From Bacteroidota bacterium (GTDB lineage Bacteria; Bacteroidota; Bacteroidia; J057; JADKCL01): a DNA stretch of 64,000 nucleotides. Shown here piece after piece: positions 23,853 to 33,542 of this stretch (its first letter is position 1; each line of letters starts with the position of its first letter). Made by a program: the position numbers and the translations under genes. The stretch lies in the NCBI GenBank assembly GCA_016718825.1, contig JADKCL010000010.1, forward strand, positions 161,778 through 225,777, read 5' to 3'. The notes beneath the pieces are model-generated. The model saw only the letters and a program-made list of their open reading frames with translations, was not told the DNA's origin and did no database searches.

Positions 23853-25673
23853 ATGGCTGGACCATCGTTTTTCAAGTCAAGAGACCGTTCCGAAAAGAAG
23901 GAACGTCCCAAACTGACCAAACAGGGCCTTCGAACTGCCCGCCAAATGTTGGGTTACATGCGGCCCTACCGCTGGATTTACGCCTTGGGAATGGTTTTCC
24001 TACTGTTGTCGACCTTGACATCGTTGGGATTCGTGTACATTCTGAGCCCATTGCTCAATACAGCAACAGGCAAAAAGGACTGGTACCTCACTGATTTGAA
24101 CGAAATCACCCTCTTGCTCGGACTCGTCGTCGTCGGGCAAATGGTCTTTTCTTTCTTCCGAATTTTCACGTTTTCGCAGGTCACGCAGCGCACGATGGCC
24201 GACATCCGGTTTGACTTGTTCGGGAAAATGATGTCGTTGCCCATTTCGTTTTTTGAAAAACGACGCGTCGGCGAATTGACCAGCAGGCTCACTGCGGATG
24301 TGCAACAGATTCAGGAGGTTCTCTCGATCAGCATTGCCGAATTCATCCGGCAAATTTTGACCTTGGTGGGTGGAATCACCTTTATTTTGGTCAAAACCCC
24401 AAGTTTGGCCCTGTTCATGTTGATGATCTTTCCCCCTGTCATTCTAGTGGCGGTGATTTTTGGAAAATTCATTCGCAAAAACTCCAAACTGACCCAAGAC
24501 GGACTCGCTGAAACGAATGTAGTTCTCGATGAGAGCCTGCACAACATCAGCATTGTCAAGGCATTTACCAACGAATGGACGGAAACGAGCCGCTACCGCA
24601 CCAAGCTTCAAAACTTGGTCAAAACAGCCGTTCGGACGGATACCTACCGTGGATTTCTGATTTCATTCGTGATTTTTGGTCTGTTTGGCTCGTTTGTGTT
24701 GGTGCTTTGGCGCGGCGGAACGATGGTTTCCCGCGGCGAAATGGGCGTGGGGGACTTGCTTTCATTTATCATGTTCATGGCCTTCATCGGTGGATCGTTG
24801 GCGGGTTTGCCGGATGTGTACACCGCGATCGCCAAGGCGGTCGGCGCGACCGAGCGCATGCGCGAGATTTTGGATGAACAGCCGGAGGCAGCGCTCCCCA
24901 AAGGCGCTGTAGGCCTTGGCGCCGAAATCAAAGGCGAAATTGCCTACAAAGACGTGCGATTCACGTACGAAACCCGTCCCGAGACGGAGGTCTTACAAGG
25001 CATCAATTTGCACCTCGCAGCCGGCGAAAAAGTCGCCTTGGCGGGCAGCAGCGGCGCCGGCAAATCGACGATCGCGCAGCTTCTGATGCGCTTTTATGAC
25101 ATCTCAAGCGGCGAAATTCTCATCGACGGCAAACCGATTCGTAACTATGACTTGCACCATTTGCGCCGCCACATCGGCATTGTGCCACAGGAAGTGATCC
25201 TCTTTGGCGGCTCGATTCGTGAAAATATCGGCTACGGCAAGGAAAACGCCACCTTGGAGGAGATCAAAGCCGCTGCCAAACAGGCCAATGCACTGGAATT
25301 CATTGAGGAGTTTCCCGATGGATTCGAGACCTTGGTCGGCGACCGTGGCGTGAAGCTGTCTGGCGGGCAGCGTCAACGGATTGCGATTGCAAGGGCAATT
25401 CTGAAAAATCCCGCGATTTTGATCCTCGACGAAGCCACGAGCAGCTTGGATGCGAGTTCGGAGAATCTCGTGCAGCAGGCGCTCAATGTATTAATGGAAG
25501 GCCGCACGACCCTGATCATCGCGCACAGGCTGGGGACGATTCGCAATGTGGACCGCATTTATGTACTCGACCACGGTCAAATCGTCGAATCCGGCAAACA
25601 CGAGGAATTGCTGGCCAATCCGGATGGATTTTACAGCAAGTTGGTTGCCTTGCAGTTGCGGACGGAGGATTGA
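23853..25673 (+). CDS. ABC transporter, fused permease/ATP-binding protein (MsbA-like)
   Basis: 606 residues. An N-terminal six-helix exporter domain (first helix YRWIYALGMVFLLLSTLTSLGF, coupling region FFEKRRVGELTSRLTADVQQIQ) is followed by an ATPase with Walker A GSSGAGKST near residue 398, signature LSGGQRQRIAIARA near 501, Walker B ILILDEATSSLD and the H-loop IIAHRLGTI. It works as a homodimer in the inner membrane. The closest type is the lipid A/lipid flippase MsbA group, but drug exporters look similar. TAAATTTG at 23765-23772 fits a -7 element. The next gene begins 51 bp after the stop. Confidence 0.9.
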   Translation: MAGPSFFKSRDRSEKKERPKLTKQGLRTARQMLGYMRPYRWIYALGMVFLLLSTLTSLGFVYILSPLLNTATGKKDWYLTDLNEITLLLGLVVVGQMVFSFFRIFTFSQVTQRTMADIRFDLFGKMMSLPISFFEKRRVGELTSRLTADVQQIQEVLSISIAEFIRQILTLVGGITFILVKTPSLALFMLMIFPPVILVAVIFGKFIRKNSKLTQDGLAETNVVLDESLHNISIVKAFTNEWTETSRYRTKLQNLVKTAVRTDTYRGFLISFVIFGLFGSFVLVLWRGGTMVSRGEMGVGDLLSFIMFMAFIGGSLAGLPDVYTAIAKAVGATERMREILDEQPEAALPKGAVGLGAEIKGEIAYKDVRFTYETRPETEVLQGINLHLAAGEKVALAGSSGAGKSTIAQLLMRFYDISSGEILIDGKPIRNYDLHHLRRHIGIVPQEVILFGGSIRENIGYGKENATLEEIKAAAKQANALEFIEEFPDGFETLVGDRGVKLSGGQRQRIAIARAILKNPAILILDEATSSLDASSENLVQQALNVLMEGRTTLIIAHRLGTIRNVDRIYVLDHGQIVESGKHEELLANPDGFYSKLVALQLRTED

Positions 25674-25724
25674 GGTTTGCTCCGGGTTCGGGCAACTTGC
25701 GTAGAGGCGATGCGTATGCTTTCC

Positions 25725-26369
25725 ATGAATTATAAGCGGCGTTGGTTTGGCTTATTGCTCGGAATTGCGGGATGGCTCATCGTCCAAGTCAACGCTGAAG
25801 TCGCTGCACAGCCTACGATTACCGTTCACTTTCTCTACGGATCCAAACCTGCAAAAGGATTTGAAGCCACGGAAAAACGCTGGTTTGGAGGAAAACGCGG
25901 CGGCCATGTCGGCATCGAGTTGGCGCCGGACCAAGTTCTCAATTTTGGTCCATCGGGGAAATTTCATTGGTTTTCGCACCGCCGCAAGCGACATAGTCGA
26001 TTTACGGAACGAACCGTCGCTGAAACGTTCGGAACACTTTCAAGAAGCGAGGGCAGTTTGCAAACCGTTTCGATTCAAATTCCAGTTGATTCAGCTCAGC
26101 TCGGCAAATTGATGGACATTCGAAGCGGGTATCTTTCAAATCCTCCCTACGACTATGCCTTTCTCGGAATGCGTTGCGCATCTGCATCCGACGAAATCCT
26201 TGCAAGCATCGGATTGACCAAACAAAGATCCTTTTGGGGAACTGTTTTGCATACCTTCCGTCCGCGGGCATTGCGCATGAGGTTGCTCCACAAAGCCGAA
26301 GTGTATGGCTGGAAGGTCAGCCGGCAAACAGGCTCAGACCATCGCATCTGGGAAAAAGACAGGCGATAA
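25725..26369 (+). CDS. secreted putative permuted papain-like (NlpC/P60-superfamily-like) protein
   Basis: About 214 residues from MNYKRRWFGLLLGIAGWLIV, a signal peptide (the frame is open from 25677). GGHVGIELAPDQVLNFGPSG has the look of the His-containing strand, and YDYAFLGMRCASASDEILAS places a Cys next to an alpha helix. That His-first, Cys-later order matches permuted papain-fold enzymes such as YiiX-type or DUF4105-like proteins. The assignment is inference from these two motifs only. It probably acts in the periplasm on a lipid or peptide. It follows the exporter gene and converges with the propeller lipoprotein gene, leaving only 16 bp between stops. Confidence 0.5.
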   Translation: MNYKRRWFGLLLGIAGWLIVQVNAEVAAQPTITVHFLYGSKPAKGFEATEKRWFGGKRGGHVGIELAPDQVLNFGPSGKFHWFSHRRKRHSRFTERTVAETFGTLSRSEGSLQTVSIQIPVDSAQLGKLMDIRSGYLSNPPYDYAFLGMRCASASDEILASIGLTKQRSFWGTVLHTFRPRALRMRLLHKAEVYGWKVSRQTGSDHRIWEKDRR

Positions 26370-26385
26370 CCATTCGAATCCGATT

Positions 26386-27621
26386 TTAATCCCCATCCAC
26401 CGGCACCATTTCGCCGGCTCCATTGGTGACAACAAGTGCAATATCGTATTGCTCGTTGAAACTGAAGCTTTTCGTATAGCCAACGATGGCGAAGCCGCCG
26501 GCCGCTGTGGGAACAATTGCCTTGGCAATGTCATCGTTGGAGCCGCCAAACGTATTTGCCCATTGCGCCACGTAAACACCCTCGGGCGACACCTTTGTGA
26601 TGTAAAAATCGTTGGCTCCGTTTCCAAAACTCATCGTGTAGCCTGCGATCACAAGGGATCCATCCGGTAATTCGACCAAACGGCTGGAAATGGTGCGGTC
26701 ATAGTCGTCTCCGCCGATACGGCTCAGTGTATTGGAAAGCGGAATCCCGCTGTCAGTGACTTCCAAAATGAAAATGTCAAAATCATTGCCTTCCGAGGCA
26801 TAACCTACGAGGCAAATGTTGCCATTGGCAAGTGTCGCGACGCCATGTCCTTCGTCTTGCAAATTGCTGAGCCCATGATAGTTCCACAAAGAATCGCCGT
26901 TGGATGCGATGCGCCAAAGTCCGGCTTCATAGTCCAACGAATCGAAATAGACATTTCCAGCGATCGCCACGCCGCCATCGGAAGTTGCAGCTACGGCAAA
27001 GGCCTTCTCCTCATTGTCTCCGCCAAAAGCCCTGACCCAAATTTCATTTCCATTTTCATCAAACTTTACCGCGAGGATATTGGGATAAATCGCTGAAGCA
27101 TTGTTGCCAAGGCTCGCAGTATAGCCCACTGCGACAAATTCACCGGTTGTGGTTTCCACCAAGGCTGTTCCAAAATCGTCGGCGGCCCCACCAAAATTGC
27201 GGGTCCATTGTACTGCGCCGCCGGCATCGGTGCGCATCACCAACATGTCGATATTCCCATTCAGCCCCGCCGCTTGCTGCCCGACCATCAGAAATCCGCC
27301 ATCCTCCATCAGCAGCATGTCCTCCAAACGGTCACGTCCCGGGCTGCTGTAAGTCTGCTTCCAAAGCAATTCGCCATTGGCATTGGTGCGCAACAACAGG
27401 AGATCCTCCCCTGCCAAACCGTCGTCGACATTGGTCATAGCGCCGGCAATTGCAAATCCGCCATCGGCCATTTGCACTACGGCCGAACCAAAATCCAAGG
27501 ATTCAGTCCCGTAGATATGCAAGGAAACGCCATTTTGCCCAGGCGCATCCGCCTTCTTGCAGCCGACGAGACAGCCGAGCAACAGCATTACGAGCATGGG
27601 TGGGACAGCGAATCGTTTCAT
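26386..27621 (-). CDS. lipoprotein with beta-propeller-like repeats, last gene of TIR/STAND operon
   Basis: 411 residues. The signal sequence ends in a lipobox (LLGCLVGC, Cys near residue 21) followed by KKADAPGQ, so it should be a lipoprotein. The rest is six or seven repeats of ~50 residues of the type DDFGTALVETTTGEFVAVGY / LLLLRTNANGELLWKQTY, the pattern of delta-60/SBBP-like repeats that fold as a beta-propeller. The start codon overlaps the stop of the upstream barrel gene (ATGA), which implies translational coupling. In the operon it could be an outer-membrane ligand-binding subunit. No other functional motif is seen. Confidence 0.75.
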   Translation of the reverse strand: MKRFAVPPMLVMLLLGCLVGCKKADAPGQNGVSLHIYGTESLDFGSAVVQMADGGFAIAGAMTNVDDGLAGEDLLLLRTNANGELLWKQTYSSPGRDRLEDMLLMEDGGFLMVGQQAAGLNGNIDMLVMRTDAGGAVQWTRNFGGAADDFGTALVETTTGEFVAVGYTASLGNNASAIYPNILAVKFDENGNEIWVRAFGGDNEEKAFAVAATSDGGVAIAGNVYFDSLDYEAGLWRIASNGDSLWNYHGLSNLQDEGHGVATLANGNICLVGYASEGNDFDIFILEVTDSGIPLSNTLSRIGGDDYDRTISSRLVELPDGSLVIAGYTMSFGNGANDFYITKVSPEGVYVAQWANTFGGSNDDIAKAIVPTAAGGFAIVGYTKSFSFNEQYDIALVVTNGAGEMVPVDGD

Positions 27622-28808
27622 CGGCGTGGAGATTTTGCGGATTTGTGAAGGTTTTTGACAGCGTTTCCACTTGGGATCATAATGCCTGCCACCAAATTCA
27701 CCGAATGTAAATTAAAATTGTTGTCACCGATATGGTAATTCCACAAATATTGCTGATAATCAGTCGCATATTCAGTTCCCTCCTTCCGCATTTGGGTAAG
27801 GCCATACTGGAAAAATCCCCGCAAATACCACGAAACATTGGCAAAATTCATCTGATAACTCGCGCCCAATTGCAGTCCGGTAGCCCAACGCACCCGCCTT
27901 TCTGCAATACCTCCGATGTTGGCCACCTGCGTTTGCTCCCGAATGCTTGACGCCACTTTGACCCAACTTGTTGTTTCCAATTCGGTTTCAGAATGCAATC
28001 GCAGACTTCCAAAAACGCCGAAACGAAACGAAAGCCACGAGGTATGTTCTTTGTGATGGGGATCGAGGCGGATGCGGTATTGATATTGCAATGGAAACTG
28101 CAATAAGTTGTTGCGCTCCCTTTGGATGATTTTCCAATCCCCGGCAGTGTTTTCGTCTGGATTCTGGATCATTTCGTAGGTCATGGCATGCGTGGCATGT
28201 ACTGCGCCCAACCCTAGAATCAAACTGTGGCGATAGCGGAAATAGTGAATCCATTCTGCACCAAATTGATAGCCCGCACGGTGTCGCACGCCCGAGGTAA
28301 TTCCGTTTTCGGATGCACCATTCAGGTCATAATACAAAGGAGAGGGATCGCGGAGCTGTACAAAACAAAAAGACGGTCCAGCGTAAATACCCAAATGGTT
28401 TTTGGGATAGGCAACCAGTGAATCAAGGTAGCGCACCATGGCTGCAGGATCTTGGTCGGGGTCGGCATGAAAGTCGGGAAAACGCGTCAATAGCAATTCC
28501 ATTGTACTTTCAGCGAGATCGTCACGGCCAATCGTCGTCGTGGTCTGAATGTAGAGCCTGAAGAATTTTTCCGTCGCACTGAGCAATTCGAGTTTGGGCG
28601 AAACATCGGGACTCGTTTTGTCAAACAGGGTTTGAATGCATCCTCCGAGACTTACAATCGAATCAAATTGACCCTTTTCATACAATTGGACCAATTGATA
28701 AACCTTTTCACTCGTTTCCGGACATTGGCCAAGCCCACGAATGGGAGTGCTTGCCACCATCAAGAGAAGGGACATTGCAACAAGGAATATGCGAGGTGTT
28801 TTGCGCAT
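27618..28808 (-). CDS. outer-membrane beta-barrel protein with helical N-terminal domain (TIR/STAND operon)
   Basis: 396 residues. A signal peptide (MRKTPRIFLVAMSLLLMVAS) is followed by ~120 residues of paired helices (EKVYQLVQLYEKGQFDSIVS, ATEKFFRLYIQTTTTIGRDD, STMELLLTRFPDFHADPDQD) like TPR-type or T9SS-associated periplasmic modules. From LGIYAGPSFCFVQ onward the sequence alternates as amphipathic strands (YQFGAEWIHYFRYRHSLILG, WYLRGFFQYGLTQM) typical of a small outer-membrane barrel. It starts 2 bp after the STAND gene and overlaps the lipoprotein gene. A role as the outer-membrane part of the operon's complex is inferred. Confidence 0.7.
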   Translation of the reverse strand: MRKTPRIFLVAMSLLLMVASTPIRGLGQCPETSEKVYQLVQLYEKGQFDSIVSLGGCIQTLFDKTSPDVSPKLELLSATEKFFRLYIQTTTTIGRDDLAESTMELLLTRFPDFHADPDQDPAAMVRYLDSLVAYPKNHLGIYAGPSFCFVQLRDPSPLYYDLNGASENGITSGVRHRAGYQFGAEWIHYFRYRHSLILGLGAVHATHAMTYEMIQNPDENTAGDWKIIQRERNNLLQFPLQYQYRIRLDPHHKEHTSWLSFRFGVFGSLRLHSETELETTSWVKVASSIREQTQVANIGGIAERRVRWATGLQLGASYQMNFANVSWYLRGFFQYGLTQMRKEGTEYATDYQQYLWNYHIGDNNFNLHSVNLVAGIMIPSGNAVKNLHKSAKSPRR

Positions 28809-28810
28809 TT

Positions 28811-31800
28811 TTATTTTCTGTTGATGCCTTTGTCTTGTTGATACTGCTTGATCTCTTGGTCGTCAAATTCCAGCCGATCCACAATTTTCTCAAGATCATT
28901 TGCCATGCTTTCCGACTCTGTATACCAATAACGCATCGTTTTGTCGCGTGAAACGGAATAGAGGAATTTTGAATCCTTCCTGAACCCGATGCCGATCACC
29001 CAACTTGTATGGCCTTTGAGGACAATCGGTTGTTCATATAGTCGCTCCACTTCCCAAAGCCGAATGGTTTGATCATAGCTGCAAGTCGCAACAAACCGCC
29101 CGTCGGGCGAAAAGCAAATCCCGGAAACCTGTGCGGAATGCACGCGCAAAGTGTCCAATATTCCGCTTTTCAATGCATAGTAACCTACGCGTCCACTTTC
29201 CAATCCGAAAGCAAGGGTGCTCCCATCCTTGCTGAAAGCCAATGCCGTGGGATTGCCGGAAATGCTGATCGTTTTAAAAATTTTGCCGTCAGGAGCGTTG
29301 AACAGCGTGAGCGCATTGGGCGAAGCGATGGCAACGTGGTTGCCTTTGACATCAATGGCCATCGTCGTGACGCCACCCTTGAATACCGTGGGGAATTTAC
29401 GCGGCTTGGATTGCGATTCGTCTTTGTCCCAGATCAAAAGCCCTCCGTACGCGTCAGTACTCCAGATTTCACCAGTTTGCGGAACCTCGATCGCAGCCGT
29501 AACGGTGGTTGAATGACCTTTCAATTCTCGGGCAAGATACCCTCCCAATCCCTTGAAAACCAATAAGTCATGCGACAAGTTGGAGGCAAAAACGGTTTTG
29601 CGATCGACCCCGTGGCTCATCAACCGGCCATCCAGCAATGTGGAAGTCGCTTTGACTTCAAAATGCGCACCTCCGCCCTCAACGAAAAACTGATACATTT
29701 TTCCAGCGAGGTTGATGGCATTGGCCTTGTCGTGCTGCGAATCGTAGTCAAATGCTACGACTACAGTATTCAATTGCTTGCGAATCAGAGGCGTGTAACG
29801 CTCAAACGCGGCATGCAATGCGGCATAAATCTGCGGGTCGTTGGGGTTGCCCTCATTTTTGGTGAACTGCTTGTAGGCATTGGTAGCCAAGCGCGCAGCC
29901 GTTTCCCGCAGGGGTGCTTCAAAGGATCGCGCCGCCCACTGCAAGGCTTCAAGTTGTGCACTGCGGGTGTTTGCACTGTCCCGCAGGAGATTGGCTTTTT
30001 CAGTGGCCAGTTTTTGTTCTTTCAGGCTCCCGTTGAGCGAATCCCTTTTGCTTTCAAGCGCCTGATTGATTTTCGCGAGTTCCTTGCGATTTTGTTCAAT
30101 TGCGAAGTTTCGATCCTTGAGAATCCGGCTGCTTTTCTGGGCATCCAACAACAAAAGATTTCGGATAGAATCCAGTGCCTCAATCGAATCCGCATTCATT
30201 CGTAGCGAATCATTGCGCTGGGTAATCGTCTTGATCGCGAGATTCAGCAGTTCCTGCTTCTCCTTCAGTGCCTCCCAACTCTGCTCGGCATAGCTCAAGT
30301 TTGTCTTGGCATCTTGGAGGTTTTTGTCGGCCTCCCAGGTCTTTTTCAAGGACCATATCGAAGATAAAATCGTGATCACCAACAAGAAACTCATCAGCAA
30401 GATTGCGCGGCGTTGCCGTCTGACCGTATGCTTTCGTTCTTCGGATTGACGTTCCAGCAAAATGACCGCCGCCTTGTCTTCCTCTTCTTTTTTCCAAGCG
30501 GCCAAGCTGTCGTCGAGGAATTTCATCGAGGCTGTGAAGTTGCCATCGTAGCGCGAGGCCCAAGCAGCGCCCGGGTTGGCCGATTCCCGCCACTTGAGGG
30601 CGATGCCCAATTCGGGTTGGCGCCAGAGATTGACTTTGCCCGCTTGATAATCCGAGGCGGCTTTGGAAAGGCGCTGATATTCCTCTGCGGAGCGGAATTC
30701 TTCGCGCACCCAGTCGCCCAAGCGCGCCCACAAGCGCATGAAGCTCTCATGCGAGATGTCCAAAATCGAATCCGCGGCCAAAGGCACGTCCACAGGAGGC
30801 ATCAGAAAACTGCAACCCGGCGCGCGAAACGCCTCGACCACTTGAATGACTTTTTCCTGCGTCACACCGGCGGTCGCAAAAACTTCTGATAGCCGTGTCG
30901 GACGCCGTATTCCCTTTCCTACGGTTTCAGTTTCGGTGAGCCGCTTGAAAACAGCCTCCACGACCAAACCTAGGCCTTGGGCCTCCAAATTGGCGTAAAT
31001 TTCCTCTGCATGCTGATTGAGTGCATTTTGCAAGCCGCCAATCGCTTCATAATCGGCGACACAGACTTCCTCGCCCGGCTTGTGATGGTTCCAGGTGCGC
31101 ATGAGCGCATGCTGCAAAATCGGCAATTGATCGGGGTTGTCGCCGATGTCATTCAGCAAACGGATCACCAAATCAGGTGCGATTTCCTCCTGAAAAACTG
31201 CGGCAGGTCCGGCGATGGCTTCGCGCATCTGCGCACGTGTCAGGCGCGGAACCAAATATTGGCCGGCGTTGATGGCTTCCGGCAAATCCCTGAAGCGCGG
31301 ACATTCGCCCAAAAAGTCGCTCCGCATCGTGATGACCACGTACACGGGCAAATTGGGATCGCTGCTCGCTTCCAATAACAAGCGAATGAAAGCCTTGGCT
31401 TCATTGAGCCGCTCCACATCCTGACTGCCTTCGTTGAACCGGAAAATCTCCTCAAACTGATCAACGACCACAAGGAGGTTTTCATTTGGCAACAAAATAG
31501 GTCCCAGTGCCGCCTCTTTCAGGCCGAAACTGCTGGATATCAGCATGGTTTCCAGCATCATCCTTGCGGGAATCATCTGGTACCCAGGATCCTCCGGATT
31601 GGAGACGAGCTCGGCCAAGGCGTTGGCCAAGTAGGCAATCGGACGCTCTCCAGGCCTGATCACGGCCATTTTCCAATGCGAACGGGCACCTGCCATCAAT
31701 CCGTTTTCCAATGCCGGCAACAAACCTGCGCGTACCAACGAACTTTTCCCGCTGCCTGAGGAACCCAAAACGGCCAGAAAATGGTTTTGGCGCAGGCGTT

Positions 31801-31924
31801 CGATCAGAGAATCCGTTTGGCCTTCACGGCCAAAAAAGATCAGGTTTTCACGGCGCAAAAACGGCCGCAACCCTGGAAAGGGATGGTCAACGGTTTTTCT
31901 TCTGCGGCTGCGTGGTTCTGCCAT
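28811..31924 (-). CDS. STAND NTPase (nSTAND1-type) with transmembrane helix, coiled coil and WD40 repeats
   Basis: 1037 residues. The N-terminus PFPGLRPFLRRENLIFFGRE is the usual opening of nSTAND1 proteins. Walker A GSSGSGKSS is at ~53-61 and Walker B LLVVVDQFEEIF at ~149. A helical winged-helix/ARM part follows to ~490. After a basic stretch (ERKHTVRRQRR) comes one membrane helix near residues 506-525 (ILLMSFLLVITILSSIW), then a ~150-residue coiled coil, then C-terminal WD40 repeats (VSGICFSPDGRFVATCSYDQ, WVIGIGFRKDSKFLYSVSRD). The positive-inside rule puts the NTPase in the cytosol and the WD40 part in the periplasm. It starts 3 bp after the second TIR gene, so it is likely the switch or scaffold of the operon. 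Confidence 0.88.
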   Translation of the reverse strand: MAEPRSRRRKTVDHPFPGLRPFLRRENLIFFGREGQTDSLIERLRQNHFLAVLGSSGSGKSSLVRAGLLPALENGLMAGARSHWKMAVIRPGERPIAYLANALAELVSNPEDPGYQMIPARMMLETMLISSSFGLKEAALGPILLPNENLLVVVDQFEEIFRFNEGSQDVERLNEAKAFIRLLLEASSDPNLPVYVVITMRSDFLGECPRFRDLPEAINAGQYLVPRLTRAQMREAIAGPAAVFQEEIAPDLVIRLLNDIGDNPDQLPILQHALMRTWNHHKPGEEVCVADYEAIGGLQNALNQHAEEIYANLEAQGLGLVVEAVFKRLTETETVGKGIRRPTRLSEVFATAGVTQEKVIQVVEAFRAPGCSFLMPPVDVPLAADSILDISHESFMRLWARLGDWVREEFRSAEEYQRLSKAASDYQAGKVNLWRQPELGIALKWRESANPGAAWASRYDGNFTASMKFLDDSLAAWKKEEEDKAAVILLERQSEERKHTVRRQRRAILLMSFLLVITILSSIWSLKKTWEADKNLQDAKTNLSYAEQSWEALKEKQELLNLAIKTITQRNDSLRMNADSIEALDSIRNLLLLDAQKSSRILKDRNFAIEQNRKELAKINQALESKRDSLNGSLKEQKLATEKANLLRDSANTRSAQLEALQWAARSFEAPLRETAARLATNAYKQFTKNEGNPNDPQIYAALHAAFERYTPLIRKQLNTVVVAFDYDSQHDKANAINLAGKMYQFFVEGGGAHFEVKATSTLLDGRLMSHGVDRKTVFASNLSHDLLVFKGLGGYLARELKGHSTTVTAAIEVPQTGEIWSTDAYGGLLIWDKDESQSKPRKFPTVFKGGVTTMAIDVKGNHVAIASPNALTLFNAPDGKIFKTISISGNPTALAFSKDGSTLAFGLESGRVGYYALKSGILDTLRVHSAQVSGICFSPDGRFVATCSYDQTIRLWEVERLYEQPIVLKGHTSWVIGIGFRKDSKFLYSVSRDKTMRYWYTESESMANDLEKIVDRLEFDDQEIKQYQQDKGINRK

Positions 31925-31927
31925 GGC

Positions 31928-33520
31928 TTATTGGATCGTTTGAATGAATTGATCCAAGGCTGCGGTGGCAATACTGTCAAAACCTTCGACAGTTGCGACA
32001 TCAGGTTCCAGTAAACCATCTTGAAAATCAAGTGACCAATCTTCCTTGGCACTTGTTTTTGTGCCGCCGAGGTAGATGAGATGTTTACTGGCAAATTTTT
32101 GCGTGCGTCCAAAACCGGGAGCTTTTCGAATTTCTCCGAGGCAAGATTCGACCCAAGCCTGACTGCTGCCGCCCCAAAAGATCAGGACCGCATCACATTC
32201 CTGCAACCGTTGCCGCTGAATTTCACGCAAGGAAGCGGCGTCGCCATCAAACACCGGCAAAAGAATCTTCAGCGGCTGCCCGCCGACAATTTTGTCACGG
32301 AGCGCTTTGCGCAATTCACGCACGGCATCCTTGTCTGATTCGTCGTGCCAGATATAGAGCTTCTTTTCATCCGGCGATGCCGATGGATCCTCCGCCTGCG
32401 GTTTGGGTTTTGGCTTGATCATTTCCAAGACAATCCCTTTCATATTTTCCACCGTATCCTCAAGAAAATCAGCACCTTCCAAGGCAGTGCGATCTGTGCG
32501 CAGGCAATCGACAAAGGTGAATTGCTGCCCTGTGAGTTCGCCGATGTTTTTGGGGAGCCAAATCAGGCGTTTGAGGCCGCGCTTGCGGCTTTCTTCGGCT
32601 GCCCATTGGTTTTGAAGCTCTGTGACGGAACGGGTTTCGCCCTCCAAAACAGTCCCGTAGCGCGCACCGATGAGGTGAATGGCAAGGTCTGCCTTTTCCA
32701 AATCGGCCTTTACTGCCTGCTTGAAGGCTTCGACATCCTCCAAAGCAGTTTGCTCTTCGGGAAGAATCTTGCAGTTGCGTCGGGTCAACTCGGCGACAAG
32801 GTCTTCTCTGACTTCACGTTGATCGCGCGTGGTGAAGGGTAAAAAAACCGTGAGACCCGGCGCAATGGGCTCAGCAGGTTTTGCATTTGTCGAATTGCCC
32901 GTTCCTTCCTCCCCATTTCCTTCCGTGGCCGCATTTTCATCGTCATCGTCCTTGCCAAAACCCTCCAATTCGATTTGTTTGAGGAGACGTGCCATGGCGA
33001 CGGCCACATCATACACCTTGCGGATAAAACGTTGCTTTTCGGTCTCACCAAAGCTTGGATCAATGGGTGCGATCACACGTGTTTCAGCGTCCAATTCGAA
33101 GAAATCGAAACCCGTGACGACCGTCAACGTGGGCGGCAATGCCTTCCGGTCGACCGGCAACTTATTGATTTTAAATATTCTGTAGTCATTGTTGATTTCC
33201 AAGCCGCCTTGTCCATCGGCAGCCGTCACGAATGTTTGCAATTCCTTTGCACACCATTCGGAGGAAAGATAGGGCTCGGAAAGCACCGCCAACAAAATCG
33301 CCGAATTGGAAACGACTTGGTGCAATTCGTCAGAAAAGACCTTGTTTCCAGCCATTTGGTTCTTGTCACGCCAAACTTTGGGCTGTCGCGGCATGACCTG
33401 TTTGAGCCAAAACTCGAGTCCTTCCTGAAATCCCGACACCCAACCTTCCGACTTTGACATCGGAGGCGGCTGATTGTCGCGCCAGGTATAACTGATCATG
33501 ATATCGTGCTCAAAAGCCAT
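31928..33520 (-). CDS. TIR domain protein with central DUF4062-like domain and C-terminal TIR-like domain
   Basis: 530 residues from 33520 (MAFEHDIMISYTWRDNQPPP); the frame runs further upstream without homology. Residues ~1-150 are a TIR domain with SSEWCAKEL, where Glu93 matches the catalytic Glu of NAD-cleaving TIRs. A Glu/Asn-rich linker precedes a central domain (LTVFLPFTTRDQREVREDLV ... IHLIGARYGTVLEGE) of DUF4062 type. The last ~150 residues (LYIWHDESDKDAVRELRKAL ... DAVLIFWGGSSQAWVESCL) form a second TIR-like domain without the WCxxE motif. It is paralogous to the neighbour at 33543-34664 over both end domains. Likely a cytosolic effector. Confidence 0.8.
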   Translation of the reverse strand: MAFEHDIMISYTWRDNQPPPMSKSEGWVSGFQEGLEFWLKQVMPRQPKVWRDKNQMAGNKVFSDELHQVVSNSAILLAVLSEPYLSSEWCAKELQTFVTAADGQGGLEINNDYRIFKINKLPVDRKALPPTLTVVTGFDFFELDAETRVIAPIDPSFGETEKQRFIRKVYDVAVAMARLLKQIELEGFGKDDDDENAATEGNGEEGTGNSTNAKPAEPIAPGLTVFLPFTTRDQREVREDLVAELTRRNCKILPEEQTALEDVEAFKQAVKADLEKADLAIHLIGARYGTVLEGETRSVTELQNQWAAEESRKRGLKRLIWLPKNIGELTGQQFTFVDCLRTDRTALEGADFLEDTVENMKGIVLEMIKPKPKPQAEDPSASPDEKKLYIWHDESDKDAVRELRKALRDKIVGGQPLKILLPVFDGDAASLREIQRQRLQECDAVLIFWGGSSQAWVESCLGEIRKAPGFGRTQKFASKHLIYLGGTKTSAKEDWSLDFQDGLLEPDVATVEGFDSIATAALDQFIQTIQ

Positions 33521-33542
33521 ATTCTCCAACCTTCCCTGTTGC

